Assembly (NCBI RefSeq): GCF_003460605.1
Contig: NZ_QTVN01000011.1
Location: forward strand, 118,313 to 163,099
Length of the DNA stretch: 44,787 nucleotides
Origin: Ruminococcus sp. AF31-8BH
Lineage (GTDB): Bacteria > Bacillota > Clostridia > Lachnospirales > Lachnospiraceae
Direction of reading: 5' to 3'
Under the pieces are notes generated by a model, which was not told where the DNA came from, made no database searches, and saw nothing but the letters and a program-made list of their open reading frames with translations. Positions within the stretch are counted from its first letter, which is position 1; every line of letters starts with the position of its first letter. This document shows positions 1-8,398 of this stretch, piece after piece. The translations under genes were made by a program, and so were the position numbers.

Positions 1-283
1 CTTTCAATTCTTCCGTAACGCCTTGCTTCTCCATCATCTGACGCACCAGAATACCCATCCTCTCCTGTGCTTCATCGTCCACAGCATTCAGATGTTCTGT
101 TAATCTGTCTTCCAACATATACAGAGAATACATTGCCGGACGATGCCCTTTCAGATACGTTTTCCGCATTCTTCCATATTTTCCATAATGCGGTTCTTCA
201 TCTGTACTGACAAGATTCGGATAGTAAATTCCGTCTGCTCCCAGTGTGTAGATTCCTCCCATCTTTTCAAATGTGCTTTTCAT
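1..283 (-). CDS. tnpV: TnpV-like transposon protein, partial (3' end outside window)
   Basis: The first 94 codons are present and the C-terminus runs off the left edge. The product begins MKSTFEKMGGIYTLGADGIY, then carries a block around YGKYGRMRKTYLKGHRP and an ERMGILVRQMMEKQGVTEELK segment. This is the layout of the small TnpV proteins (about 120 residues) of Tn4451/Tn4453-type mobilizable transposons, whose molecular role is not well defined. The start is the ATG at 283 with AAGGAGG a few bases upstream. The presence of tnpV together with a relaxase at 8717-9640 suggests that block A derives from a Tn4451-like mobilizable element. Family assignment is by recognition of the sequence pattern. 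Confidence 0.75.
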   Translation of the reverse strand, partial: MKSTFEKMGGIYTLGADGIYYPNLVSTDEEPHYGKYGRMRKTYLKGHRPAMYSLYMLEDRLTEHLNAVDDEAQERMGILVRQMMEKQGVTEELK

Positions 284-314
284 GTGTTATTCCTCCTTGA
301 AATCAGCAATGTCC

Positions 315-695
315 TTAGATCATCGCAAAATATTTCAGGGCAGCCTTGATAGCATCTTCTTTCTCTTTCGGACACTGTGGCACTTTTGGATTTTCTGTCC
401 TTGGCAGATTATAGTTCTCTCCTACTTCGATTCCACATTTCCTTTTGATTTGAGAAATATATAAACTTGAAACCTTCAAGCCAAATTCTTTCAGCACATA
501 ATCTTTGATTTCCTGATAGGTCGCTTTCGTCTCTGCACTGGTTGCATCCAGCTCATCCAAACCCAAGTCGATCTCTATCGTGTCATCTGGCTTTTGTTGG
601 AACAAAAGAACAACCGTCTCCAGGTAGTCCTCCCCGGACGAAGTTATTACTGGCTTCACAAACTCTTTTCGTTCCTGTTCCTGCTTTTTTTGCAT
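315..695 (-). pseudogene. Orphan C-terminal domain of a TrmA/RlmD-type rRNA uracil methyltransferase
   Basis: 126 residues from the first ATG. The second half (DELDATSAETKATYQEIKDY, then LKVSSLYISQIKRKCGI and a YNLPRTENPKVPQCPKEKE segment) matches the tail appended to many clostridial 23S rRNA m5U methyltransferases and some mobile-element proteins. No SAM-binding or catalytic PCxG region is present. The frame stays open upstream to a stop near 753, and AAAGGGGG lies just before it, but there is no good start codon there. I read it as the 3' remnant of a longer gene cut when the transport cassette was joined. It could instead be expressed as a stand-alone RNA- or protein-binding module. Confidence 0.5.
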
Positions 696-803
696 TTCCG
701 CAATCGCTTCACGGACAATTAAAGAAAAAAATATAGTACGCCCCCTTTCTTTCTAATTAGATGCTTTCTAAATGTTCCTCTCTGGGCACATGAAGTTTCA
801 TGA

Positions 804-2489
804 TTACACGGCCCAGCCAAGGCTTTCCTGCTGAATATGGAACAGCTTATGATACAGACCGTTCTTCTTCATCAGCTCATCGTGGGTTCCATGCTCTACC
901 AACCGTCCATTGTCAAGGACGAGGATTTGGTCTGCATCTACAACTGTACGGAGGCGGTGAGCGATCATAATAACCGTCTTACCTTCCACCAGTCTGGCAA
1001 TCGCCTTTTGAACCAGAACTTCATTCTCCGAGTCGAGGGATGCTGTTGCTTCGTCAAGCAGAATGATGGGCGCATTTTTCAGCAATGCGCGGGCGATGGA
1101 AATACGCTGGCGCTCACCGCCGGAAAGGGTGTTGCCGTTTTCACCGAGGACCGTCTGATACCCGTCCGGCATTTCCCGGACAAATTCATCACAATAGGCG
1201 GCTTTGGCCGCGGCAATTACCTGATCGTCTGTTGCGTTTGGATTGCCCAGCCGGATATTGTTCATAACCGTATCATTGAACAAGGTCACATCCTGGAATA
1301 CGAAAGACATATAAGACATGAGGCTTTCCGGCTCCATACTCTTGATGTCTTTGCCGCCCACAGTAATCTTGCCCTTCTGAACATCCCAAAAGCGGGCAAT
1401 CAGTTTGGAAATCGTGCTTTTACCGGAACCGGACGGGCCAACGAGGGCAGTCACGCTCCCCTGGGGAATTTTGCAGGAAACATCTTTGATGACATCTTCC
1501 TGATTGTAGGCAAAAGTCACATGGGAAAGTTCAATATCGCAGTTCGGGACCGTTTTCCCGTCACCGTCCATTGCAGGAGTGGTGAGCAGGGTACGCATAC
1601 GACTTGTAACTACATTCAAATTCAGCAGCGAGGACAAATTCGCCAGGATTGCCAAAATAGGGCCATAAATCCGCGTGACCATCAGCAGGAACATGAGCAA
1701 AGGCAGCAGTTCAATTTGTCCACTGGTCAGGAGGATAGCACCGACAAAGATTGTAATGCCAATACCTGCCTGCAAAATCATACTTGCACTGGACATGAAC
1801 ACGCCGACAGCCATCTCCACTTTGATGGCGATTTTTTTCATTGCTAACAGAGCTTTATCCAGCGCGCTGAAATGAGAACCGGACAGCCCGCAGGACTTGA
1901 TGATCTTCATGCCTTCCAAGTATTCCTGTACCTGGTCAGAAGCAGCCAGCTTTGCGTCAACCTGTTTTTCAAACAGTTTCTTTTGATGGTTCCGGCTGAG
2001 CCAGATAATGAGGAAGGCAATCGGTACTGTGATAAATACGCACAGAGCGAGCCGCCAGTCAAAGAAGGCCAGCAAGATGCAGGTCAGGGTCACCGTGATG
2101 CCATTTGCAATCAGTGGAGGGATCGTGCTGCTGAGCAGGGATTCCATGCTGCTGCAATCTGCCATCATATTTGTGGTCAGTTCGGAAAGGTCCTTGGTAT
2201 TAAAGAAATTCATAGGGAGTTTCCGCAGATGCTCCGCAATCCGCAGCCGGGTCGTGTTCGACTCCTTATACGAGGCAATATAGGTTTTGCGGTAATCATT
2301 TTTGGCGGCCAGAAATACCAGGATGGCCGAAACAATGCCTGCGCCCCACAGCATCCAGATATGGTTCCACTGGATGGAGCCACCGCTGACAAAAGGCGTC
2401 AGAATTTCACTGAAAATCATAACAGTTACACAGAACGGCAGAAGCATAGCCAAGTTCGTCAATGTGCAGGCGAAGATCGCTTTTTTCAA
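804..2489 (-). CDS. ABC transporter, ATP-binding/permease half-transporter (MdlB/YbtPQ-like), 5' frameshifted
   Basis: 561 residues from a TTG codon: an exporter-type transmembrane domain (about residues 1-290, six predicted helices) followed by a nucleotide-binding domain with Walker A GPSGSGKST (351-359), LSGGE signature (455-459), Walker B IILLDE (475-480) and a switch His in AHRLRTV. It would pair with the product of 2535-4349. The natural start is the ATG at 2532, just after the stop of the preceding gene. Reading from there, the frame is lost at an A5 run (2515-2519). With four A's the start would read MSRLQKLSFCQTTDLKKAIF and join the open frame. The gene is therefore either mildly damaged, rescued by the TTG, or affected by a sequencing error. 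Two exporter-fold half-transporters with an AraC regulator recall YbtP/YbtQ-type siderophore uptake; the substrate is inferred only. Confidence 0.85.
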   Translation of the reverse strand: MKKAIFACTLTNLAMLLPFCVTVMIFSEILTPFVSGGSIQWNHIWMLWGAGIVSAILVFLAAKNDYRKTYIASYKESNTTRLRIAEHLRKLPMNFFNTKDLSELTTNMMADCSSMESLLSSTIPPLIANGITVTLTCILLAFFDWRLALCVFITVPIAFLIIWLSRNHQKKLFEKQVDAKLAASDQVQEYLEGMKIIKSCGLSGSHFSALDKALLAMKKIAIKVEMAVGVFMSSASMILQAGIGITIFVGAILLTSGQIELLPLLMFLLMVTRIYGPILAILANLSSLLNLNVVTSRMRTLLTTPAMDGDGKTVPNCDIELSHVTFAYNQEDVIKDVSCKIPQGSVTALVGPSGSGKSTISKLIARFWDVQKGKITVGGKDIKSMEPESLMSYMSFVFQDVTLFNDTVMNNIRLGNPNATDDQVIAAAKAAYCDEFVREMPDGYQTVLGENGNTLSGGERQRISIARALLKNAPIILLDEATASLDSENEVLVQKAIARLVEGKTVIMIAHRLRTVVDADQILVLDNGRLVEHGTHDELMKKNGLYHKLFHIQQESLGWAV

Positions 2490-2514
2490 ATCTGTTGTCT
2501 GACAAAAAGAGAGC

Positions 2515-2519
2515 TTTTT
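2515..2519 (-). other. Homopolymer frameshift site at codon 5-6 of the second ABC gene
   Basis: On the coding strand the start region reads ATG AGC AGA TTA CAA AAA GCT C. Removing one A from the A5 run restores an uninterrupted frame from the ATG at 2532 to the stop at 804. The alternative frame from this ATG ends near 2407. Poly-A slippage, true mutation or assembly error cannot be separated from one sequence. Confidence 0.7.
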
Positions 2520-2534
2520 GTAATCTGCTCATAG

Positions 2535-4349
2535 TTACACCGCCTTTCCGCTGATTTTCCAGCCAATCGTTTCTGTATAGTGGTTCCACATTTGTGCATA
2601 TCGTCCACCTGCGGCCACCAGCTCGTCATGTTTTCCTTCTTCGATTAGGTGTCCTTTCTCCATGACAATAATCTTATCTGCATTGCGGATCGTGGAGAGG
2701 CGGTGTGCGATGATGATAACTGTCTTACCCTGCATCAGCTTTTCAAAAGCTTTCTGGATCAGGTATTCATTCTCCGGGTCGCTGAACGCCGTTACCTCAT
2801 CCAGCACGATGATGGGCGAGTCCTTGATAATGGCCCGCGCAATGGCAATTCGCTGGCGCTCGCCGCCAGAGAGATGGATGCCTTTGGAGCCGACCACCGT
2901 ATGATACCCGTTGGGCAGTTTGGAGATGAACTCGTGGCACTGCGCCGCTTTCGCCGCCGCAATCACTTGTTCCTCACTGGCCGAAGGATTGCCCATACGG
3001 ATATTATCCAAGATGCTCTGCTTGAACAGGAAAATATCCTGGAACACAAAGCTGACATGGCGCATCAGGTCATCCTCCGCCATATCGCGCACATCTACGC
3101 CGCCGATGGTAATGCTGCCGGAAGATACGTCCCAAAGCCGAGAAATCAGATTGGCAATCGTACTCTTGCCGCCGCCAGACGGGCCGACAATAGCTGTGAT
3201 CTGTCCCTGCTTCGCAACAAAGGAAACATCCTCCAGCGCCTTTTCGTGTGTGTCTCCCGTGTAGGAATAGCTGACATCCTTGAAAGCAACATCATCATTG
3301 GTGGGTTTCTTGGGATGGCTCGTTTCCGGCATTTCAGGGATGTTCAGAATTTCATCCATCCGAGCCACATTCCCATCAATTTGCATGAACGACTCGGAGA
3401 TATACATGATCTTATTCAGTACGCCGGAAATTGCAGGTACAAAGAGCAGATAGAAAATGAAGGTCATGGCAAACCCGGCAAAATCATCTGACCTGGAACC
3501 GATCAAAATCCCGACAGGTACAAGGATCAGATAAACATTATTGATGATTGTGGTGAAGGCGGGCATACAGTTCTGCCAGCCCAGGGAAAATTTCAGGACC
3601 CACTCTGTATATCCGGTAATCGCTTCTTTGAGCTTTTTGAAAGAGGATGCGATCTGGTTGAACGCCTTTACAACCGACATTCCACGAACATACTCCACAG
3701 AAGCGTTGTTCATTTCTTCCAGGGCTTTTTGATATTTCCCCATATTCTCTTTCATCTCGCCACTGCCAAAGCCAATGAACTCCGCAACAAACGCCAGAAT
3801 GATACCGACCAGAGAGGCAAGACCGAACCGCCAGTCAACGGCCAGCAGGATGATGACCATGACAATGGGAGCTGTAATAGAAGCGACAAAATCCGGGAAC
3901 TGATGAGCAATAAAGCCCTCTACGCTTTCAATGTTTTCATCCATGATTTTCCGCAGACGTCCGCTGCCAATCGTCAGGTGATACCCAAGTGGAATTTTCG
4001 TAATATGGTCTGCAAAGAGAACCTTCAGCTCGTACAGCGTTCCGAACGCTGCCATGTGTGAACTAAAAATAGCCAGAAAGTACAGCAGGATATTCGCCAC
4101 GATCCCGGCGAGCGCCAGCCAGCCATAATTCATGACCATCCCCATATCCAACTGATCCAAGTTCGGGAAAACACCGATAATCGAGCGGATCATAAAATAG
4201 ACCGCTATGTACGGGATGAACGAAGCAATGGCCGCCAGTGACGAAAGAACCGCAGCTAAGAATACAAGGCCCTTTCTGTCAGCAGCCAATTCCATGCATC
4301 GTGCCAAACCCGTCTTTGGTTTTGCCTGTTTCGACTTTGCGTTTGACAT
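2535..4349 (-). CDS. ABC transporter, ATP-binding/permease half-transporter (MdlB/YbtPQ-like)
   Basis: 604 residues from the ATG at 4349, chosen because AAGGAGAG lies 9-10 bases upstream; the open frame extends 14 codons further without a ribosome site. The N-terminal part is a six-helix exporter domain. The ATPase domain shows Walker A GPSGGGKST (about 389-397), signature LSGGERQR (493-500), Walker B IIVLDE (513-518) and AHRLST. The D-loop reads FSDPE instead of the common SALD. The stop at 2535 is two bases before the ATG of the partner gene, so the two are translationally linked and probably form a heterodimer. Linkage to an ECF module and AraC regulator points to import-type use of an exporter fold, as in YbtPQ; this is inference. 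Confidence 0.9.
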   Translation of the reverse strand: MSNAKSKQAKPKTGLARCMELAADRKGLVFLAAVLSSLAAIASFIPYIAVYFMIRSIIGVFPNLDQLDMGMVMNYGWLALAGIVANILLYFLAIFSSHMAAFGTLYELKVLFADHITKIPLGYHLTIGSGRLRKIMDENIESVEGFIAHQFPDFVASITAPIVMVIILLAVDWRFGLASLVGIILAFVAEFIGFGSGEMKENMGKYQKALEEMNNASVEYVRGMSVVKAFNQIASSFKKLKEAITGYTEWVLKFSLGWQNCMPAFTTIINNVYLILVPVGILIGSRSDDFAGFAMTFIFYLLFVPAISGVLNKIMYISESFMQIDGNVARMDEILNIPEMPETSHPKKPTNDDVAFKDVSYSYTGDTHEKALEDVSFVAKQGQITAIVGPSGGGKSTIANLISRLWDVSSGSITIGGVDVRDMAEDDLMRHVSFVFQDIFLFKQSILDNIRMGNPSASEEQVIAAAKAAQCHEFISKLPNGYHTVVGSKGIHLSGGERQRIAIARAIIKDSPIIVLDEVTAFSDPENEYLIQKAFEKLMQGKTVIIIAHRLSTIRNADKIIVMEKGHLIEEGKHDELVAAGGRYAQMWNHYTETIGWKISGKAV

Positions 4350-4374
4350 AGCATTAACTCTCCTTAAAATTGAA

Positions 4375-4408
4375 AGTGGTGAGGTTGGCAATCCCTAACC
4401 TCACCACT
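4375..4408. terminator. Perfect 12-bp inverted repeat in the ABC operon leader (attenuator or terminator)
   Basis: AGTGGTGAGGTT (4375-4386) pairs with AACCTCACCACT (4397-4408) around a 10-base loop. In the minus direction it is followed by TTTCAATTTT and then the AAGGAG site of the ABC gene. It starts only a base or two downstream of a -10-like TAAAAT, so it would lie at the very 5' end of the mRNA. It may act as an attenuator or as an mRNA-stabilising 5' hairpin. Confidence 0.6.
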
Positions 4409-4409
4409 C

Positions 4410-4472
4410 ATTTTATCAACCTTTGAAATTGCCTGCTACTCCATAACTCTGTTCCACTGCCAAAAATAGCCC
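4410..4472 (-). promoter_or_regulatory. Candidate AraC-dependent promoter of the ABC transporter pair
   Basis: Reading the minus strand: GGGCTATTTT (4472-4463), 18 bases, ATGGAG, 23 bases, TAAAAT as -10 (4415-4410). The same boxes at the same spacings occur upstream of ecfT. There is no recognisable -35, which fits an activator-dependent promoter with the ATGGAG box just upstream of the -35 position. Activity and the binding protein are inferred. Confidence 0.5.
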
Positions 4473-4508
4473 AAAGATACCATGGAGTTAGTCGCAACTA
4501 TATTTCCC

Positions 4509-5126
4509 TTAGACAATGCCTGCCTTCTGGAAATGCTTTTTGAACACGCCTTTTGCAATCAAAGCGCCGACGATGCCTGCAACGAAGGTCACAACAGCGA
4601 TGATGACTACCATTGTTCCATTCATAAAGCTATGCAGCTCCGTCAGATACTCGGCGCTGACACCATTCGACGTAGACATATCATCCACATAGCCGGTCAT
4701 AATGACCATAGGGAGATAGGTTCCCAGCGCAAAGAACATCATATACACGGAATAGCCAATGGTATTCAGCCAGAAGCTCTTGTAGTGGCCGATACGGGCC
4801 AGAAGCTCCGCAATTACGGCACCTGCAATAAAACCGACGGCAACCGCCCATCCTGCGCCAATCAGGAACTCAATCAGGCCAATCACCACACCGCTCAACA
4901 GAACGCTCCCGGCCTTTGGCACTTTAGCGCGCATCAGCATATAGATAATGCCTCCAGGAATTGTAGCAATGGCGCTTCCAAACGCGAAGGTCACTACGGT
5001 AGCTGCGGAAGCAAAGATGCACACCATTACTACGGCAAAGAACAGAACCGTAAAAATGCCCAGTGTAATATAGTCCTTTGCCTTCATTTTGTCGGACACG
5101 CCGACAGCTTTTGCTTGTTCACTCAT
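4509..5126 (-). CDS. MptD/Trep_Strep-family ECF transporter S component
   Basis: 205 residues, strongly hydrophobic with about five to six membrane segments (for example ITLGIFTVLFFAVVMVCIFA near residue 20, and VGFIAGAVIAELLARIG near 120). The pattern is that of the TIGR02185 'Trep_Strep' S components, which sit beside EcfT and a double ATPase. The S component gives the ECF complex its substrate specificity; the ligand for this family is not established. Start: ATG at 5126 with AAAGGGG 8 bases upstream. It is the third gene of the ecfT-ecfA-S unit. Confidence 0.8.
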   Translation of the reverse strand: MSEQAKAVGVSDKMKAKDYITLGIFTVLFFAVVMVCIFASAATVVTFAFGSAIATIPGGIIYMLMRAKVPKAGSVLLSGVVIGLIEFLIGAGWAVAVGFIAGAVIAELLARIGHYKSFWLNTIGYSVYMMFFALGTYLPMVIMTGYVDDMSTSNGVSAEYLTELHSFMNGTMVVIIAVVTFVAGIVGALIAKGVFKKHFQKAGIV

Positions 5127-5158
5127 ATAGATAGCCCCTTTCTATTATTGGTATATAA

Positions 5159-6571
5159 CTAAGATGAAGTCTTTTCATCCATGCGAATGACACGGGAACA
5201 AATCTTCATCAGTAGTTCATTGTCATGGGAAATCACCAAGATGGCTTTCCCTCTTTTGGATAGCGCACTTAAAATTCCTGCAACACTCTCCATGTTTTTG
5301 TAGTCCAAGCCGCTTGTAGGCTCATCAAAAATAAGTACCTCTGCATCCCGGAGAGCCGCAACGCCGATAGCAGTGCGCTGCTTTTGCCCACCTGATAGGG
5401 ACATTGGATGCCGCTCTTTATAAATTGTCAAATTCAGCTCATCCAGAATATCGTCTATTCTCTTTTCGTCTTTATCCTTCTGGTCAGATAATGCCAGCAG
5501 TAGTTCCTGGTAAACGCTATCGGTAAACAGTTGATAGTCCGGGTCCTGCATGACAAGATATGCTTTCCTGATCCGCCGTTTGCTTGGGATCATACTGTTT
5601 TGGTATAGAACTTCTCCACGGAGTTCCTTCTGCAAGCCACATAAGGTCCGGGCTAAAGTTGATTTCCCACAGCCATTTTTTCCTACCACACCAACAATTT
5701 CTCCTGGGTAGACACGAAAATTCAGGTGCTGCGCCACGGGTTTCCCTTTCTCATATCCTATCGCAAGATCTTTAACTTCGACAGCCGGGGTATCGTTTCG
5801 AGATGGCATTGTTTCTGGAAGTTCTAACCTTGCAGGCGTATAGCTTCTAAGTCCCAGCGCCTTGATTTGCTCGGTACTGAGTAAAGCAAAATCACGGGCG
5901 GACCAAGATTGTTTCAGCTTACCATGTTCCATAAGGACAATGCGGTCTGCAATCCCATTCAAGAAGTAAAGGCGATGTTCGGATACAACAATCGTTTTTC
6001 CCTGCGCCTTAATCAGCAAAAGCAGCCGCCGTAGTTCTTGGATGGCCTCCGGATCCAAGTTTGAGGAAGGCTCGTCCAAGACAAAAATATCAGGATTTAA
6101 TGCGTAAACGCTGGCAAAGGCTATGGTCTGCTTTTGCCCGCCGGACAAGTCAAACAGGTTGCGATCCTTTAACTTTTCAATATGTAATTCCCGGATAGTC
6201 TGTTGGTAACGGTTCAACATCACTTGATAAGGCATCCCCTTATTTTCCATACCAAACACAATCTCGCTGTCCGTATCCAGGCTGAAGAATTGACTGCGCG
6301 GATTTTGGAAAACAGAGCCTATCTTGTCTGACAAATCGTGCGGTTGGATTGTGTGGGTATCAACTCCGTCAACAAGAACAGTCCCGGACATTTCCCCTTC
6401 GTAAAAGTGGGGAATAAGTGTATTTATCAGCCTGGTCACACAAGTTTTTCCACATCCATATTCGCCAGTAAGAACAACACACTCCCCCTTTTCAATCTGC
6501 AAATTGAAATCTTGCAGATTTTCCCGCTCAGCACCGGAATATTGAAAAGATACATGGTCAATATCAATCAT
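5159..6571 (-). CDS. ECF transporter double ATPase (fused EcfA-type domains)
   Basis: 470 residues with two tandem nucleotide-binding domains. The first has Walker A GEYGCGKT (36-43), an LSGGQKQ signature and VLDEPSSNLD; its Walker A has T-C where S/T-T/L is usual. The second has GKNGCGKST (about 297-305), LSGGQKQR and IFDEPTSGLD. It would energise the EcfT/S-component complex from the cytoplasmic face. The start is the ATG at 6571, which overlaps the ecfT stop as TGATG and lies 8 bases after GGAGG. An upstream ATG at 6577 is only two bases from that site, and the open frame extends 27 codons upstream. Confidence 0.9.
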   Translation of the reverse strand: MIDIDHVSFQYSGAERENLQDFNLQIEKGECVVLTGEYGCGKTCVTRLINTLIPHFYEGEMSGTVLVDGVDTHTIQPHDLSDKIGSVFQNPRSQFFSLDTDSEIVFGMENKGMPYQVMLNRYQQTIRELHIEKLKDRNLFDLSGGQKQTIAFASVYALNPDIFVLDEPSSNLDPEAIQELRRLLLLIKAQGKTIVVSEHRLYFLNGIADRIVLMEHGKLKQSWSARDFALLSTEQIKALGLRSYTPARLELPETMPSRNDTPAVEVKDLAIGYEKGKPVAQHLNFRVYPGEIVGVVGKNGCGKSTLARTLCGLQKELRGEVLYQNSMIPSKRRIRKAYLVMQDPDYQLFTDSVYQELLLALSDQKDKDEKRIDDILDELNLTIYKERHPMSLSGGQKQRTAIGVAALRDAEVLIFDEPTSGLDYKNMESVAGILSALSKRGKAILVISHDNELLMKICSRVIRMDEKTSS

Positions 6572-7278
6572 CAGCATATCCTCCCATATATCTGGTATTT
6601 GCAGAAAAATAGCACCACGAATGCAACGAGAAAGAAGCACAGTACCATCCAATCTTTAGCATGAACTTTTAGCTGAATGAACGAAGTTCGTTGTGCCGGA
6701 TTATCAATGCCTCGTGTCACCGCAGAAGCAGATAATTCTTCTGCAATCGAAGCAGAGCGCATCACGATGGGGATAGCGATTGCCTCCAGAATGAGCACAG
6801 GGCGCGTGAATACATTTTTCCACGAAAGTGCGATGCCTCTTAACTTCATCGCGTCATAGATATTGTGGATCTCCTCACTGAAAGTAGGAAAAAAGCGCAA
6901 TACCATAGCGAATGTAATGGTAATGCTCCGAGGAATTTTTAGCGAGTACATAGCCGCAATCAATTCGCTGACTTTCGTTGTAGCGATAAAGATTGAGGCA
7001 AAGAGCACCACGGGTATCATCACCCGAATAAACAATGTGAAGATCGACAAAATAGTTTCGATGGCCTTGGGAAGGAAGGCGCAAAGCTGCTGTATGGCCG
7101 CAATCACCACATAAAAGATAAGGTATTTCAATACAATCTTTTTCTGCCCCATCAGGCACGAAAGGATACAGATAAAGAAAAAACACACGCTGCCAAGAAT
7201 GAAATCCTTCAAGCCGAACACCATAAAGTTGATAAGAATGAATAACAACAACTTTATTCGTGTGTCTATAACAAGCAC
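6571..7278 (-). CDS. ecfT: ECF transporter transmembrane component EcfT
   Basis: 235 residues, starting MLVIDTRIKLLLFILINFMV. It has about five membrane segments and the EcfT coupling region near MKLRGIALSWKNVFTRP followed by a second helix pair around RSASIAEELSASAVTRGID. The A-R-G-type motifs characteristic of EcfT (SAVTRGID) are visible. It scaffolds the S component on the ATPases. The start is the GTG at 7278 with AGGAGG 9 bases upstream; there is no ATG alternative in frame. It is the first gene of the ECF unit and follows a strong hairpin. Confidence 0.85.
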   Translation of the reverse strand: MLVIDTRIKLLLFILINFMVFGLKDFILGSVCFFFICILSCLMGQKKIVLKYLIFYVVIAAIQQLCAFLPKAIETILSIFTLFIRVMIPVVLFASIFIATTKVSELIAAMYSLKIPRSITITFAMVLRFFPTFSEEIHNIYDAMKLRGIALSWKNVFTRPVLILEAIAIPIVMRSASIAEELSASAVTRGIDNPAQRTSFIQLKVHAKDWMVLCFFLVAFVVLFFCKYQIYGRIC

Positions 7279-7296
7279 AAATCACCACCTCCTAAA

Positions 7297-7340
7297 AATG
7301 GGTTGATGTAGTTAGATAAAGCTAACTACATCAACCCATT
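7297..7340. terminator. Perfect 19-bp inverted repeat upstream of ecfT (attenuator, terminator or operator)
   Basis: A 19-base arm (7297-7315) pairs perfectly with 7322-7340 around the loop ATAAAG. On the minus strand it ends in ATTTTT and runs straight into AGGAGG of ecfT. Its outer bases overlap the -10 TATAAT. It therefore sits at the 5' end of the transcript like the hairpin before the ABC genes. It may terminate AraC-gene transcription, attenuate the ECF unit, or be a protein-binding site: the inner GTTAG-N6-CTAAC resembles the site near the araC-type promoter. Confidence 0.7.
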
Positions 7341-7404
7341 ATACACAGTCCCTCAATTTTTTTCCGCTCCATTCCTTTGAGATGATGCAGAAAATAGCCC
7401 GTTC
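7338..7404 (-). promoter_or_regulatory. Candidate AraC-dependent promoter of the ECF unit
   Basis: Minus strand: GAACGGGCTATTTTCT (7404-7389), containing GGGCTATTTT, then 18 bases to ATGGAG, 23 bases to TATAAT (7343-7338). This is the same layout as the promoter at 4410-4472. The -35 region at 17 bases spacing has no consensus, as expected if a bound activator is needed. Confidence 0.55.
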
Positions 7405-7407
7405 TTC

Positions 7408-8358
7408 CTATTTATTTTTTCGATAGTCCTTTGGTAACATCCCATACACAGATTGAAACGCTTTAGCAAATTTGCTGGCATTGCTATATCCGAGTTCTAA
7501 AGCTATATCCCCGATTTTCATTTTATCTTCCGAGAGCCACTGGGCTGCTAAATTCATTTTGTATTTTTTGAGATACGCATAGGGTGTGTCTCCGTAGATA
7601 TGAGAAAAAACCAAATGAAAAACAGAGAGGTTTAAGTGTGCTTCCTTTGCCAACTGCTCCAGAGACACTTTTTCATTCAAATGGGAAATGAGGTATTCTC
7701 GTATCGCTTTTGTGGTCTGTATCTGTTTCTTATCAAAATACTTCAAATCGCACCCGTTAATCTGTGTCAACTGATCCATGTGGTATAGTAATTCGATAGC
7801 TTTGATTTTGAAATAGCCGATTGGCTCCGTCTCAGCGGCAGAATATAATTCTGAAAACAGATGCTTCAACTGCGCTGGGGTATCACTGACATACCACCGT
7901 GTTTCAAGTCCCAGCGTTGTTCCTATTTTATCAAGGTCAATAGGGATTGTCTGCATCATCCGGCGTGTTCCATCTGAAAGCGCCTGACGGTCAATGACGA
8001 GGCTGACGCCGTAATATTTTCCCAAAGGGAAAGAAAAGGAAATCGGCAAATGCTCTGTTGCCGCAACGCTAAAATAACCCTCTGGCAAATATGAGACAGT
8101 GTGATTGGCAAATTCACATTCATAGCGTCCAGTTTGACAATGCGTAATCTGGATAATATCTGGATTGAACTTTTGAGCTTTCATAGCCCCATCCGTCTCA
8201 AAATCGAGGAAACAAAGCTGTATCCCCTCAAATAGGTTATAGTTTTTCACGATACCACGGCCATTGCAGCCATAATCAACGACTACACAATCATCACTCT
8301 GCGATAACATTTTGGCCTGCATACCGTACCAGTCTTGATTAAAGTTGGGTTTGTCCAC
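7408..8358 (-). CDS. AraC-family transcriptional regulator of the transporter cassette
   Basis: 316 residues. The C-terminal ~100 residues hold two helix-turn-helix motifs: LEQLAKEAHLNLSVFHLVF, then MKIGDIALELGYSNASKFAK with the AraC signature F.K.FQ..YG..P. The N-terminal ~200 residues are a sensor domain. The start is the GTG at 8358: GGAGGG is 1 base from the ATG at 8364 but a normal 6-7 bases from this GTG. The gene lies directly upstream of ecfT, as YbtA-type regulators do beside metal or siderophore transporters. It probably activates the two downstream units and controls its own promoter. Confidence 0.85.
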   Translation of the reverse strand: MDKPNFNQDWYGMQAKMLSQSDDCVVVDYGCNGRGIVKNYNLFEGIQLCFLDFETDGAMKAQKFNPDIIQITHCQTGRYECEFANHTVSYLPEGYFSVAATEHLPISFSFPLGKYYGVSLVIDRQALSDGTRRMMQTIPIDLDKIGTTLGLETRWYVSDTPAQLKHLFSELYSAAETEPIGYFKIKAIELLYHMDQLTQINGCDLKYFDKKQIQTTKAIREYLISHLNEKVSLEQLAKEAHLNLSVFHLVFSHIYGDTPYAYLKKYKMNLAAQWLSEDKMKIGDIALELGYSNASKFAKAFQSVYGMLPKDYRKNK

Positions 8359-8375
8359 ACACATCCCTCCAATCG

Positions 8376-8391
8376 GTTAGTTTTAACTTAC
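8376..8391. promoter_or_regulatory. Imperfect palindrome at the araC-type gene transcription start (operator candidate)
   Basis: GTTAGTTTTAACTTAC is close to its own reverse complement. It lies just downstream of the -10 of the regulator promoter and resembles the GTTAG-N6-CTAAC core of the hairpin before ecfT. A role in autoregulation is inferred. Confidence 0.4.
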
Positions 8392-8398
8392 TGATTTT

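Noticed and set aside
837..1847. Long plus-strand ORF of 336 codons opposite the ABC gene
   Set aside because: It is the antisense shadow of a clear ABC ATPase gene; the product has no domain pattern and is rich in His, Gln and Arg.
1872..3491. Further plus-strand ORFs opposite the ABC genes (1872-2534, 2649-3491) and at 4482-5162
   Set aside because: Same reason: antisense shadows of transporter genes with clear motifs on the minus strand and no ribosome sites of their own.
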